A stretch of 64,000 nt of DNA from Flavobacteriaceae bacterium (GTDB taxonomy: Bacteria; Bacteroidota; Bacteroidia; Flavobacteriales; Flavobacteriaceae): NCBI GenBank assembly GCA_017852075.1, contig JAFMLQ010000003.1:19217-83216 (forward strand), in the 5' to 3' direction. This document shows positions 51,522 to 61,452 of the stretch, in pieces (position 1 is the first letter of the stretch; each line of letters opens with the position of its first letter). Made by a program: the position numbers and the translations under genes. The notes below the pieces were generated by a model, which did no database searches, was not told the DNA's origin, and was given only the letters and a program-made list of their open reading frames with translations.

Positions 51522-52891
51522 CGCAATTCGATTCGAATTATAGTATCTATAGCATCTTTATCAATTTTGGAAACATCAATCGCCAATCCAAATCCATCAT
51601 TTCTATAAGGGAGTTTTGTATTGGTTTTCATATCGTAAATCCCCTTAATTCGAACAGGAACCTCATCCGCATGTATGACCTTAACATTTGGATTTAAAAG
51701 ATGAACAAAAACAGATTTTCCCTTTTGGGTAGAAACAAAGTCATCGTTAGGAGGTATGGGTCCTTTTTGCGTACCATAAATCGTATCTCCATGGTCTTTT
51801 AGCCAAGCACCCATTGTTTTTAACGAAGCTTTGTGCTTTGGTTGAATTTTACCATTGGGCATAGGCCCCACATTCAAAAGTAAGTTACTGCCATAGCCAG
51901 CGGCTTTGATCAAATAGTGGATGAGTTCTTTATCGGTTTTGTGCTTGCGGTCTTGCAGATTAAAACCCCATGACCCATTAATAGTCTGACATACTTCCAA
52001 GGGTACAGATCCGATTTGATCTGCGGGTGTCCCCCAACCCGTAGTGTTTTTGCCGGGTAAATCTTTTTCAAACATCTGAAAATCCTCTCCCTCGATGATT
52101 CCAATATGATGATTATTTCCTATCAAAGCCTGAGGTTGCATTTTGTGAATCATTCCATAAATCTCATCGTAATGCCAATCTAATTTTACATCGCCAAAGG
52201 TTTTTCCGTCCCATTCATTTTGATCCCAATGTCCATCAAACCAAATACCCCCAATCTCTCCGTAATTAGTTAATAGCTCTTTGAGTTGCCCTTTCATAAA
52301 AGCAATGTAATCTTCCCATTTTCCTTCTCCACGACCTTGGATACCATTCCCAGTTCTTCCCCTAGGGAAGTAATCATCTCGGTTCCAATCCAAAAGCGAA
52401 TAATAAAAAAACAATTTAATTCCTTGTTTACGACATTCTTCTGCAAGTGCTTTTAACACATCTTTCCCGTAAGGGGTACGGTCTACAATATCGTAATCAG
52501 TCATCTGGGTGTCAAACATGGAGAACCCATCGTGATGACGACTGGTGATGGTGATGTATTTCATACCTGCCTCTTTGACCATTGCGACCCATTCTTTGGC
52601 ATCAAAGTCAATAGGATTGAAGAAAGAAGGTAACTTTTCATACTCTTCTACACTGATGTTTTGGTTGTTCATCACCCATTCTCCGTCTCCGAGAATGCTA
52701 TATACTCCCCAATGCACAAAAAGTCCAAAACGCGCGTCTTGGAACCAGGCACGTGCTTCTAGATTTTCGGGGCTGGGTTGATAATTTTGAGCACTAAGTT
52801 TTCCGTTAAATAAACAAAAACAGGCTACTATCAGGAGATAGAGAGGTCTTAGTTTCATCTGAAATGTTCTTTTTTGATTGTTTAAATTCAT
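51518..52891 (-). CDS. Alpha-L-fucosidase, GH29-like (secreted)
   Basis: WFQDARFGLFVHWGVYS, TSRHHDGFSMFDTQMTDYDI, IWFDGHWDQNEWDG, LLLNVGPMPNG. Confidence 0.95.
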   Translation of the reverse strand: MNLNNQKRTFQMKLRPLYLLIVACFCLFNGKLSAQNYQPSPENLEARAWFQDARFGLFVHWGVYSILGDGEWVMNNQNISVEEYEKLPSFFNPIDFDAKEWVAMVKEAGMKYITITSRHHDGFSMFDTQMTDYDIVDRTPYGKDVLKALAEECRKQGIKLFFYYSLLDWNRDDYFPRGRTGNGIQGRGEGKWEDYIAFMKGQLKELLTNYGEIGGIWFDGHWDQNEWDGKTFGDVKLDWHYDEIYGMIHKMQPQALIGNNHHIGIIEGEDFQMFEKDLPGKNTTGWGTPADQIGSVPLEVCQTINGSWGFNLQDRKHKTDKELIHYLIKAAGYGSNLLLNVGPMPNGKIQPKHKASLKTMGAWLKDHGDTIYGTQKGPIPPNDDFVSTQKGKSVFVHLLNPNVKVIHADEVPVRIKGIYDMKTNTKLPYRNDGFGLAIDVSKIDKDAIDTIIRIELR

Positions 52892-52938
52892 CGTATTATT
52901 CTCTGTTAAGATAGTAAAAAAAGCTAATTTTATGGAAA

Positions 52939-53631
52939 ATGAAATATATGCGTAACATACTCAAACCCCTTTTTATTCTGATAATCGCTTTTATGATGAA
53001 TAGCCTGAATGCTCAAGATTGGCCCAATTTCAAGGAGTTTAAAGAAGCCAATGCCCTTTTGCCTCAAGTGTCACAAAACGAAAAGCGTGTCGTTTTTATG
53101 GGAAACTCTATCACCATCGGCTGGCTTCAAACCCATCCTGATTTTTTTAAAAACAAACCGTATGTCAATCGTGGAATTAGTGGGCAGACAACGCCTCAAA
53201 TGTTGGTGCGCTTCCGTGCAGATGTAGTGGATTTAAATGCAGCAGCAGTGGTACTCCTTGCAGGCACCAATGACATTGCTGGAAATACAGGTCCTGTAAC
53301 TCTTGAAATGATTTTAGACAATATCAAATCGATGACCGAAATAGCTCATGCCAACGGTATAAAGGTCATTTTATGTTCAGTACTTCCCGCTTTTGACTAC
53401 CCCTGGAGTCCTGGATTGTCACCCAATATTAAAATTCCAAAACTCAACGCAATGATCAAAAGTTACGCCGAAAAAAGTGGTGCGTATTACCTTGACTACT
53501 TTAGCGCCTTAGAGGATGGAAACAATGGTATAATCAAAGAATACACCACAGATGGCGTTCATTTGACCCTTAAAGGATATCAGATTATGGAGCCCCTGGT
53601 AGAAAACGCACTACAAAAAGTATTTAATTAG
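52939..53631 (+). CDS. SGNH/GDSL-family hydrolase (secreted)
   Basis: VVFMGNSITIGW, GISGQTTPQML, LLAGTNDIAGN, DGVHLTLKGYQ blocks I-V. Confidence 0.92.
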   Translation: MKYMRNILKPLFILIIAFMMNSLNAQDWPNFKEFKEANALLPQVSQNEKRVVFMGNSITIGWLQTHPDFFKNKPYVNRGISGQTTPQMLVRFRADVVDLNAAAVVLLAGTNDIAGNTGPVTLEMILDNIKSMTEIAHANGIKVILCSVLPAFDYPWSPGLSPNIKIPKLNAMIKSYAEKSGAYYLDYFSALEDGNNGIIKEYTTDGVHLTLKGYQIMEPLVENALQKVFN

Positions 53632-54780
53632 ATGACACGAACGATCCTATATCTAACAACTGCAGTGTGCTTCATGTTTGCGTGTCAATCTCCCGCTGAA
53701 CTCCCTGAAATTGTTTTATTTGAAAACGGGACAGGGGATTATAGTTGTTATCGAATTCCTGCGATCCTCAAAGCTCCTGAAGGTAGTTTGCTTGCTTTTG
53801 CCGAGGGCCGTACTGAAAATTGTGGAGATTTTGGGAATGTTGACATTCTTCTGCGGAGAAGTGAAGATGGAGGGAAAAGTTGGTCCAATACACAAGTTGT
53901 TGTAGATTTTGGAACGCTTCAAGCAGGAAATCCTGCGCCCGTGGTGGATTATTTTGATCCTGAATATCCTCAAGGTAGAATCTTTTTATTTTACAATACG
54001 GGAAATGTTTCTGAAAACGATATGCGTTTGGGTAAAGGAATACGTGATGTTCATTACATTACCAGTGAAGATCATGGAAAAACATGGTCTGCACCTGTAA
54101 ACATTTCAGAACATGTGCACTTCAATGCGACAACTTCTAAAGGACATCTCGATTGGCGCACACATGCCAATACTCCTGGTCATGCATTGCAATTTAAAAA
54201 AGGTAGTTACAAGGGAAGAATTTATATCCCTGCCAATCATTCTGCAGGAGACCCGCAGGAGGGGTTTAACGAATATCGCGCCTATGGATTTTATTCTGAT
54301 GACCACGGAAAAACTTGGTCTGTGAGCCCAGATATCGATATTCCTTCTTCAAATGAAGCCATTGGAACAGAACTTCCCAATGGAGACTTGATGCTCAACA
54401 TCAGAGAGCAGAATGGAAAAACCAAACGGCGTTTGGTAGCTCTCAGTTCCGATGGAGGAGCCACTTGGAAGGAGACCTATTTTGATTCTGCATTGATTAC
54501 TCCTGTCTGCCAATCCAGCATTCTTTTATTTGAACAAAAAAAGCAGTCAATTTTGATTTATTCTGGACCCAATAGCACCGATAAAAGAGAGAAAATGACG
54601 CTAAAATTTAGTTTAGATTCGGGAAAAAATTGGGTAAAAGAAAAGGAAATTCACCCTGGAGGAGCCGCTTACTCTGACCTAGTTCAAGTGAATAAAGAAC
54701 AGGTGGGGCTATTTTATGAAAAAGATTTTAAGCAATTGGTATATAAAGTTTTCACTCCAAAAGCAATTCTCTCGGAGTGA
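53632..54780 (+). CDS. Exo-alpha-sialidase-like protein (GH33-like)
   Basis: YRIPAILKAPEGSLLAFAEGR and five Asp-box motifs (SEDGGKSW, SEDHGKTW, SDDHGKTW, SSDGGATW, SLDSGKNW). Confidence 0.92.
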   Translation: MTRTILYLTTAVCFMFACQSPAELPEIVLFENGTGDYSCYRIPAILKAPEGSLLAFAEGRTENCGDFGNVDILLRRSEDGGKSWSNTQVVVDFGTLQAGNPAPVVDYFDPEYPQGRIFLFYNTGNVSENDMRLGKGIRDVHYITSEDHGKTWSAPVNISEHVHFNATTSKGHLDWRTHANTPGHALQFKKGSYKGRIYIPANHSAGDPQEGFNEYRAYGFYSDDHGKTWSVSPDIDIPSSNEAIGTELPNGDLMLNIREQNGKTKRRLVALSSDGGATWKETYFDSALITPVCQSSILLFEQKKQSILIYSGPNSTDKREKMTLKFSLDSGKNWVKEKEIHPGGAAYSDLVQVNKEQVGLFYEKDFKQLVYKVFTPKAILSE

Positions 54781-54792
54781 AAACAGGAAGTG

Positions 54793-55323
54793 TTATTTCG
54801 TAAAGGAGACTTTCGCTCTGTAATACCCCCAACCCAAGTGAAGGTCTACCCCTGAAGTCCCTTTTTCAAAAGCCATAGAAAATGCTTCTAAAGATTCATT
54901 TCCCTCTGTTAAAGGTACATTGACACGGGTTACATCCATATCCTGGTTATAACTGTAGGCGCCCCATACGTGGGTAGCTTTATTAATGATAATGGTCATT
55001 TGTTCTCCATTAGGGATTGCATAAAGCGTATAGGAGCCTGAAGGGAGTTCTGTGTTTCCCACTTTCATAGAAGTGTATAAAGTAAGCTCTGTGGATTCAT
55101 TGGCACCCATTCTCCAAATTTTTCCCTCTGGGACTAAGGTAGTGATATCTCTTCCGTTAAGTTGTGGTCTGCTGTACAATACACGAGCCCACTTGTTGGT
55201 CTCTTTATTGCTCGCAGGGTACTCAATCATGTCTAGAGGGCTTTTGTCTAATCCTCTAAAGCTTTGCGCTTGAAGAATCCCCCCAAAAAGTAGTACTAGT
55301 GAAAGTGTAATTAAGTTTTTCAT
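54793..55323 (-). CDS. DUF2911 domain protein (secreted)
   Basis: ARVLYSRPQLNGRDI..LVPEGKIWRMGANESTELTLYTSMKVGNTELPSGSYTLYAIPN. Confidence 0.88.
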   Translation of the reverse strand: MKNLITLSLVLLFGGILQAQSFRGLDKSPLDMIEYPASNKETNKWARVLYSRPQLNGRDITTLVPEGKIWRMGANESTELTLYTSMKVGNTELPSGSYTLYAIPNGEQMTIIINKATHVWGAYSYNQDMDVTRVNVPLTEGNESLEAFSMAFEKGTSGVDLHLGWGYYRAKVSFTK

Positions 55324-55385
55324 AATGTTGTTTTTTATTCGAAACGAAGATAAAATAAGTTTAGTGAAAGTAGTTTAAAGTTCTG

Positions 55386-56243
55386 TTAAAATGAACAAAT
55401 GAGGTATACAGGGTGGTGGTCAGAAGCCCAAAGACCTTCTGGTGTTTTGATCCATAAATGTGCTGCTTTTTTAACCTCAAACCCTTTTTGAAAAATATAA
55501 TCTATTCTTCCCTCTGCATTTTTTTCTGTTTCAAAACCTGAAAAGGTTCCATAAGTAGGATCGCTTTTAGGAAGTTCAAAAAGTACGTCTTGAAATGTTG
55601 CCTGAAAGATTTGAATAGGTAGGGTATCTGGTGTTAAATTAAAATCTCCAGTGATCAAAATGGGTAAATTTTGGGGGTTATACTTATGAATTTGATTCAA
55701 AATAAGCCTTGCTGCTTGAGTCCGAGCTACTTTTCCCACATGATCAAAATGGGTATTGAACACCCAAAATTGTTTTTTGGACTTGTGATGTTCAAAACGA
55801 GCGTAGGTACAAATTCGTTCCAGTGCCGCGTCCCATCCTACAGAAATTTGTTCTGGAGTTTCTGAAAGCCAAAAAGTACCCGACTCTAAAATACTAAGTT
55901 TAGTCTTGTGGTAAAAAATAGGACTGTACTCTCCTTTAGACTTTCCATCTTCACGCCCTACTCCTACATAAGCATAGTCCTCTAGAGCTTTAGTAAGATC
56001 CAACAATTGATTATGTAAAACTTCTTGCATTCCAATAATATCTGGAGTTTGTTTTAAAAAATAATCGGTTAAAGTTCCTTTTCTAAATTGCCATTGGTTT
56101 TTTCCATCTTTCGGATTGTCATAGCGGATGTTGTAAGACATTGCTTGCAGCGTTACCTTTTGCTGAGCGTAGCTCATTGAAAAACCAAAAAGTATTATAA
56201 CAAAAACTTTAAAACGAAACGAAGGGGAGAACTCAAAATTCAT
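55386..56243 (-). CDS. Endonuclease/exonuclease/phosphatase family protein (secreted)
   Basis: MSYNIRYDNPKDGKNQW, IIGMQEVLHNQL, NTHFDHVGKVAR, ITGDFNLTPDT, SDHHPVYL. Confidence 0.93.
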   Translation of the reverse strand: MNFEFSPSFRFKVFVIILFGFSMSYAQQKVTLQAMSYNIRYDNPKDGKNQWQFRKGTLTDYFLKQTPDIIGMQEVLHNQLLDLTKALEDYAYVGVGREDGKSKGEYSPIFYHKTKLSILESGTFWLSETPEQISVGWDAALERICTYARFEHHKSKKQFWVFNTHFDHVGKVARTQAARLILNQIHKYNPQNLPILITGDFNLTPDTLPIQIFQATFQDVLFELPKSDPTYGTFSGFETEKNAEGRIDYIFQKGFEVKKAAHLWIKTPEGLWASDHHPVYLICSF

Positions 56244-56351
56244 AGTGACAATTTAATCTTTTTAAAATTAAGATAATAGAAATGAGTAGTAAGGCTTTAA
56301 GGGCGAAATAGAATCCCTATCTTTTTTGTAAATTTCAAAAAATAAAAAAAT

Positions 56352-57209
56352 ATGAAACCGCTTTATCTCACCCTATTTTATCTTTTGTCCTTCATTCAAA
56401 TCTTTGGTCAATCTGGAAAAGTGATGGACGAACTGAAACTAACTAGTAAGATCCTAAATGGAGAACGTAAATTTGCGGTGTACCTCCCTCCAGATTATGA
56501 AACTTCTACCCGGAGCTATCCTGTCCTGTACTTGTTGCATGGTTATACCGATAATCAAACTGGTTGGGTTCAATTTGGAGAGGTTCAATATATTGCAGAC
56601 AAAGCCATCAATGAAGGTAAAGCGACTCCCATGATTATCATTATGCCCGATGCAGACACGGGGCTTCCGGGATATACAAATGCCATTTCTGGCGATTGGC
56701 ACTATGAAGACTTTTTCTTTGAAGAGCTAATGCCTCATGTAGAAGAACGTTTTCGAATCAAAAAAAAGAAGCAGTTTCGTGCGGTGGCTGGACTTTCCAT
56801 GGGCGGGGGAGGTAGTTTCCTATATGCCTTGCATCGGCCAGATCTCTTTTCTTCTGCAGCTCCATTGAGTGCATGGATGGGGCCAAAATCACTTGAGGAA
56901 ATGAACGATTTTGCAAAAAGAGAAAACATGAAGTTTGATGAAAAAAACCTTAACGCATTTTTACAACGCAATAACCCTTTGAATCTTGTAGATCAAATGA
57001 GTAAAGAGGAACTCAACTCCGTTCGTTGGTATATTGACTGTGGTGACGATGACTTTTTGTACGAAGCCAATAGCTTGATGCACATCAAGTTGCGAAAGAA
57101 AGAAGTGAATCACGAATTTCGTATTCGCGATGGGGGACATACTTGGACCTATTGGCGTTCTGCTTTACCCACCGTTTTGGAATTCATTTCTGAACGGTTT
57201 CATCAATAA
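56352..57209 (+). CDS. Alpha/beta-hydrolase esterase (esterase D/feruloyl esterase-like, secreted)
   Basis: FAVYLPPDYETSTRSYPVLYLLHGYTDNQTGW, AGLSMGGGGSFLYAL (GxSxG), DGGHTWTYWRSALP. Confidence 0.92.
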   Translation: MKPLYLTLFYLLSFIQIFGQSGKVMDELKLTSKILNGERKFAVYLPPDYETSTRSYPVLYLLHGYTDNQTGWVQFGEVQYIADKAINEGKATPMIIIMPDADTGLPGYTNAISGDWHYEDFFFEELMPHVEERFRIKKKKQFRAVAGLSMGGGGSFLYALHRPDLFSSAAPLSAWMGPKSLEEMNDFAKRENMKFDEKNLNAFLQRNNPLNLVDQMSKEELNSVRWYIDCGDDDFLYEANSLMHIKLRKKEVNHEFRIRDGGHTWTYWRSALPTVLEFISERFHQ

Positions 57210-57225
57210 AATTAAACAATCGAAA

Positions 57226-58152
57226 ATGAAGCGTAGAAACTTTATCAATACTACTGCCCTAGCGGGTCTTGGAGTTGCTAGTCTTTCATCCTTTAAAAAG
57301 CCTGAAATAAGTAGTTCACAGATTAAAATTACCCTGACTCCGTGGTCCTTGATTCGTACGGGATATGGTGGTAATGATCCCTTAAATATCGATTTGTTGG
57401 ATTATCCTCGAGTAGCCAAATCACTAGGATTCGATTTTATCGATCACGAAATGTTTCATTTCCCTCCAAATTTAAATGATTCTTACATAGATAAGATGAA
57501 TAAAGCCATGGAAGCTGCTGGTGTCCAAAGTGCCGTTATGCTAACAGGGGGAAAAGGCGACCTTGGAGATCAAGATCTAAAAAAACGAAAAGAAGCGCTA
57601 GCTACCTATCGGTATTGGATTGATGTTGCTGCTTCACTCAACTGTAAAGCTCTGCGAAATGTGTGTGGAGAATACATCACTATTCCACATAAAGAAAAAC
57701 TAAAGTATGCCATAGAAGGAGTTCGTGAATTAGGTCAATATGCTAAGTCAAAAGGCTTGGATTTACTTATTGAAAATCACAATGGGTATTCTTCAGAACC
57801 CGAATGGATGATTGCTCTTATGAAAGGAGTCAATTTAGAGAATGTAGGAGTTTTAGGAGATTTCACCAATTGGACTTTAGAACGCAATCCCGATACGTTT
57901 TATCCAGATCCTTACAAAGGAATTGAGTTGCTTGCTCCTTACATTCGTGCAGTCAGTGCTAAGTCAGAATATTTTGATCGCCATGGTGAGGAAACCACCA
58001 CAGATTACAAAAAAATGTTTTCAATACTTGAAAAAGCACCTCAATTTAAATATGCAGGGGTGGAATTTTTTGGAAACGATATCTCAAGAAATCAGGGGGC
58101 TTTGCAAACCAAAAAGCTAATTGAAAAAGTACTTTTTCATAGTAACGAGTAA
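57226..58152 (+). CDS. Tat-signal sugar phosphate isomerase/epimerase (xylose isomerase-like TIM barrel)
   Basis: MKRRNFINTTALAGLGVASL twin-arginine leader; LLIENHNGYSSEPEW, DFTNW, HxxE-type TIM-barrel layout; ATG at 57226. Confidence 0.88.
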   Translation: MKRRNFINTTALAGLGVASLSSFKKPEISSSQIKITLTPWSLIRTGYGGNDPLNIDLLDYPRVAKSLGFDFIDHEMFHFPPNLNDSYIDKMNKAMEAAGVQSAVMLTGGKGDLGDQDLKKRKEALATYRYWIDVAASLNCKALRNVCGEYITIPHKEKLKYAIEGVRELGQYAKSKGLDLLIENHNGYSSEPEWMIALMKGVNLENVGVLGDFTNWTLERNPDTFYPDPYKGIELLAPYIRAVSAKSEYFDRHGEETTTDYKKMFSILEKAPQFKYAGVEFFGNDISRNQGALQTKKLIEKVLFHSNE

Positions 58153-58228
58153 GCTAATACCAAATTTATTGATTTATAAACAAGACATAACGAACGCTTT
58201 TCAAGTGGGGATTGCATAAAAATATAAA

Positions 58229-58891
58229 ATGATCAAAGCAGTAATTTTTGACATGGATGGGGTCATCATCAACAGTGAGCCAATGCATCAAAAGGCCTAT
58301 CGGATGATGTTTGAGAAATTTAATCTCAATGTTTCTGAACAGCTCTACACTTCCTTTACTGGTATGGCAACATTACCTATTTGTGAGAAATTGTGTGAGG
58401 TCTTTGCATTAGATCATTCCCCTCAGGTTTTAGTAGATTCAAAACGATACTTTTTTAAACAGTTGTTTGAAAACGGAGAAGAACTTAAATTGATTGATGG
58501 AGTCTTGGAACTGATCCAACATTACCATCAGTTGAAGATCACATTAATTCTTGCTTCTTCTGCTTCTATGGCAAACATCAATATGACTTTTCAAAAATTT
58601 AATTTAGACCCTTATTTTAAGGCAAAAATAAGTGGTGCTGAACTTAAAGCCTCAAAGCCACACCCTGAGATTTTTGAAAAGGCAGTCACACTTTCAGGCG
58701 TTTCAAAAGAAGCGTGCTTTGTAATCGAAGATGCTACGAATGGAATTATTGCAGCAAAGGCTGCAGGGCTTTTTTGTGTGGCTTTTGACGGAGGGCATTC
58801 CCAGCATCAAAATTACACTCAGGCCGATCGCGTCGTTACCGATTTTAAGTCCCTACAATTAGAAAACTTAAAACAACTCTTTGAAAATTAA
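58229..58891 (+). CDS. HAD-superfamily hydrolase, beta-phosphoglucomutase-like
   Basis: FDMDGVIINSEPMH, LASSASMANINM, KPHPEIFEKAV, VIEDATNGIIAAKAAG. Confidence 0.93.
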   Translation: MIKAVIFDMDGVIINSEPMHQKAYRMMFEKFNLNVSEQLYTSFTGMATLPICEKLCEVFALDHSPQVLVDSKRYFFKQLFENGEELKLIDGVLELIQHYHQLKITLILASSASMANINMTFQKFNLDPYFKAKISGAELKASKPHPEIFEKAVTLSGVSKEACFVIEDATNGIIAAKAAGLFCVAFDGGHSQHQNYTQADRVVTDFKSLQLENLKQLFEN

Positions 58892-58908
58892 AAAACTAAC
58901 ATATACTT

Positions 58909-59289
58909 ATGTCGCATAACACTGAAATCTTTGGAGCTTTCTTTGCCCTGTTGTCTGTCATTTTGGGTGCGTTTGGAGCGCACTTATTGAAAAAAAAGAT
59001 TCCAGAACCTGCCTTACAATCCTTTGAGGTTGGGGTGCGATATATGATGTATCACGGTCTTGCGTTGCTGGTCCTTCCTCTTTTATCCTTATCTGAAACT
59101 GAATGGATCGAGCGGTTTTTTATCGTAGGCACTGTATTGTTTTCCCTTAGCATTTTTCTTTTGTCACTTCAAACGATGTTAAAACGCAATCTTAAGATAC
59201 TTGGACCTGTGACTCCCTTAGGGGGAGGTTTTTTAATTATAGGATGGGGACTCCTATTGTTTAAGTTTCTCAGTTTCTATTTCAATTGA
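58909..59289 (+). CDS. DUF423 family membrane protein (copy 2)
   Basis: ILGAFGAHLLKKKI, YHGLALLVL, LGPVTPLGGGFLIIGWG. Confidence 0.9.
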   Translation: MSHNTEIFGAFFALLSVILGAFGAHLLKKKIPEPALQSFEVGVRYMMYHGLALLVLPLLSLSETEWIERFFIVGTVLFSLSIFLLSLQTMLKRNLKILGPVTPLGGGFLIIGWGLLLFKFLSFYFN

Positions 59290-59313
59290 AGCCCTCTCCA
59301 AAATCAATTCCCC

Positions 59314-61197
59314 TTATTGGGTAACGAAAGGAAGTTTGATGTGTGAAGGATAACGCTTGGAATGATGAATTATATTGTGAGCCACCACACTTTCTGACTC
59401 GTCATAGTTGTTCCCTCCTGTATTCAAATTTCTTGAAAATCTGGGAAAGTTACTACTGGATACTTCAATTCTGATACGGTGTCCTTTTTTAAAATAATTG
59501 CTCGTCGCCATAGGGGTGAGCGCTACTTTATATACCTGATCCTTTCTCATGAACACTTCTTTGTCGTAGCCTTCTCGATAACGCACTCTTTGAATGGTTT
59601 CATCTAAATTGTATGCGGTTCCATCAGGAAGCACATCAATGATTTTGATGGTTAAATCGGTATCTTTTACATCAGACGACAAATAGAGTACACTTTCAAT
59701 AAATCCACTCATTTCAACACCTTCTTCTAAAGGATCTGAGGTGTAAACCAAAATATCTTCACGTTCCTCCATTTCACGTTGGTCAAATGCTCCTCCTTGT
59801 ACAGCATTTCCTGTACAACACACCCCTCCACCGTAGGAGGTTACGGGATTCATAGGGTCGTAATAAAAGGAATCTGAGCGTTTCCCACTTTGATCTGGAG
59901 TAGCGGTCAATTTACCGTCACCAAATCGGGTATTGGCATTGCCCTCACTGTTTAAATAAAAGGTAGTGAGTTTTGCGTTTTTCGGAGGCCATGTTTCCGA
60001 AGCTTGCCAAATATTTTTACCCATAGTGAAATATTGTACTCGGGGTGTCTTTGATTTAAAATCATTCGATTCCCCTTTTAAATGCAAATCAAACCAAGAG
60101 TAAATTTGTTCGTCATAATTCAGTCGGGCATCTCCTATGGAGCGCTCCCCTACAATGGTATTTTCTGTAGCACGAGTATAGCCACAATGTAATGTGGGTG
60201 CAATCACCAAATATTGATTGTCTTTTGTAAAGGCATCTGCTCCGTTTTCTCTTACGTAATTGAACAACGCCAAATTGGGCGATACGGAGACATCATACCA
60301 AGACACAAACCAAAAACTGGGTATACCAAAATCCATAGTATCGTGATACAATCCCCCTTCAAACCACTCTGGATCGTTGGGCTTGCGCACAATCATTTTG
60401 TCAAAAATTTCTTTTTTACCATTCACATTTTTTAAAACATCTTTTAGTGGGAGGTAGTTGAAAGCTTCTTTCCAATTTACAGGTGGATTTTCTGGCGCAA
60501 GGTCATAAAATCTTGAGATTCGAATTAGGTCTTCTTGGGAGGCACCTGCGGGTATCCTCGGTTTGAATTTATCCTGTTCTACACCGTACAGCCACGCATG
60601 GAAAAGCAACTGTTCTGCTCCACCACGGTACCAATTACCTTGCTCAAAATACGAGCCTACCACCCCAACGCCTGCTCCGTAACCTTGGGGAACCATTGCG
60701 GCATGGGAAGGATGATCCAAGGCTGCAACCGCCATTTGCCATTCTGCGGTGGAGGAACACCCCAAAGTCCCAATTTTTCCATTGGACCAGATTTGTTTTG
60801 CCATCCAACTGAACGCATCATAACCATCAGTTAGAGGAACACCTAAAATATCCCATTCTCCTTCAGAAAAAAACCGACCTCGTTCGTTTTGAACCACATA
60901 GGCATAACCCTTTTTGATGGCTTCATAAGCCCGTTCCATAGTGCGTGTCCGCTCTTTCCCATCACCCCAAGAATTAAAGTTGTAAGGGGTTCTCGAAAAA
61001 ATAATGGGAACTTTTTTATCTGTTTTTGGACGATAGATGTCAGTGGCTAAACGAACCCCGTCGCGCATGGGCATCATTACCTTTTCTTCAACGATCGCAA
61101 TTTCAAGAATTTTTTCTCGAATATTATTTTGTGCATTAAGCGTAAAAGAACTTATTCCAGCAAGTAAAAACAATAATAGAAGGGAAAGACGTTTCAT
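59314..61197 (-). CDS. CocE/NonD (S15-like) family hydrolase, secreted
   Basis: [51 protein letters not shown]-terminal jelly-roll ([40 protein letters not shown]). Confidence 0.93.
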   Translation of the reverse strand: MKRLSLLLLFLLAGISSFTLNAQNNIREKILEIAIVEEKVMMPMRDGVRLATDIYRPKTDKKVPIIFSRTPYNFNSWGDGKERTRTMERAYEAIKKGYAYVVQNERGRFFSEGEWDILGVPLTDGYDAFSWMAKQIWSNGKIGTLGCSSTAEWQMAVAALDHPSHAAMVPQGYGAGVGVVGSYFEQGNWYRGGAEQLLFHAWLYGVEQDKFKPRIPAGASQEDLIRISRFYDLAPENPPVNWKEAFNYLPLKDVLKNVNGKKEIFDKMIVRKPNDPEWFEGGLYHDTMDFGIPSFWFVSWYDVSVSPNLALFNYVRENGADAFTKDNQYLVIAPTLHCGYTRATENTIVGERSIGDARLNYDEQIYSWFDLHLKGESNDFKSKTPRVQYFTMGKNIWQASETWPPKNAKLTTFYLNSEGNANTRFGDGKLTATPDQSGKRSDSFYYDPMNPVTSYGGGVCCTGNAVQGGAFDQREMEEREDILVYTSDPLEEGVEMSGFIESVLYLSSDVKDTDLTIKIIDVLPDGTAYNLDETIQRVRYREGYDKEVFMRKDQVYKVALTPMATSNYFKKGHRIRIEVSSSNFPRFSRNLNTGGNNYDESESVVAHNIIHHSKRYPSHIKLPFVTQ

Positions 61198-61452
61198 ATA
61201 ATAGTTTATTTAGAGTATTAAATTAAAAAGAATTAATAACAAATAATGAGTTTTCTTAAAGATTTAATATAAAAAAACCTTTCGTAAAAGGAACACCTAA
61301 TAATTGTTCAAAATTAAAATCTGAACAAAATGATTTCAGAGAGCTGTTGAAATGAGATGTTTAATGACCAATTTTACAAACCCCATAAGTTAATTATTTA
61401 TTTGCTATATAATGATCTTCAAATAGCTTAAATTTAGCAATATTTAAAATTA

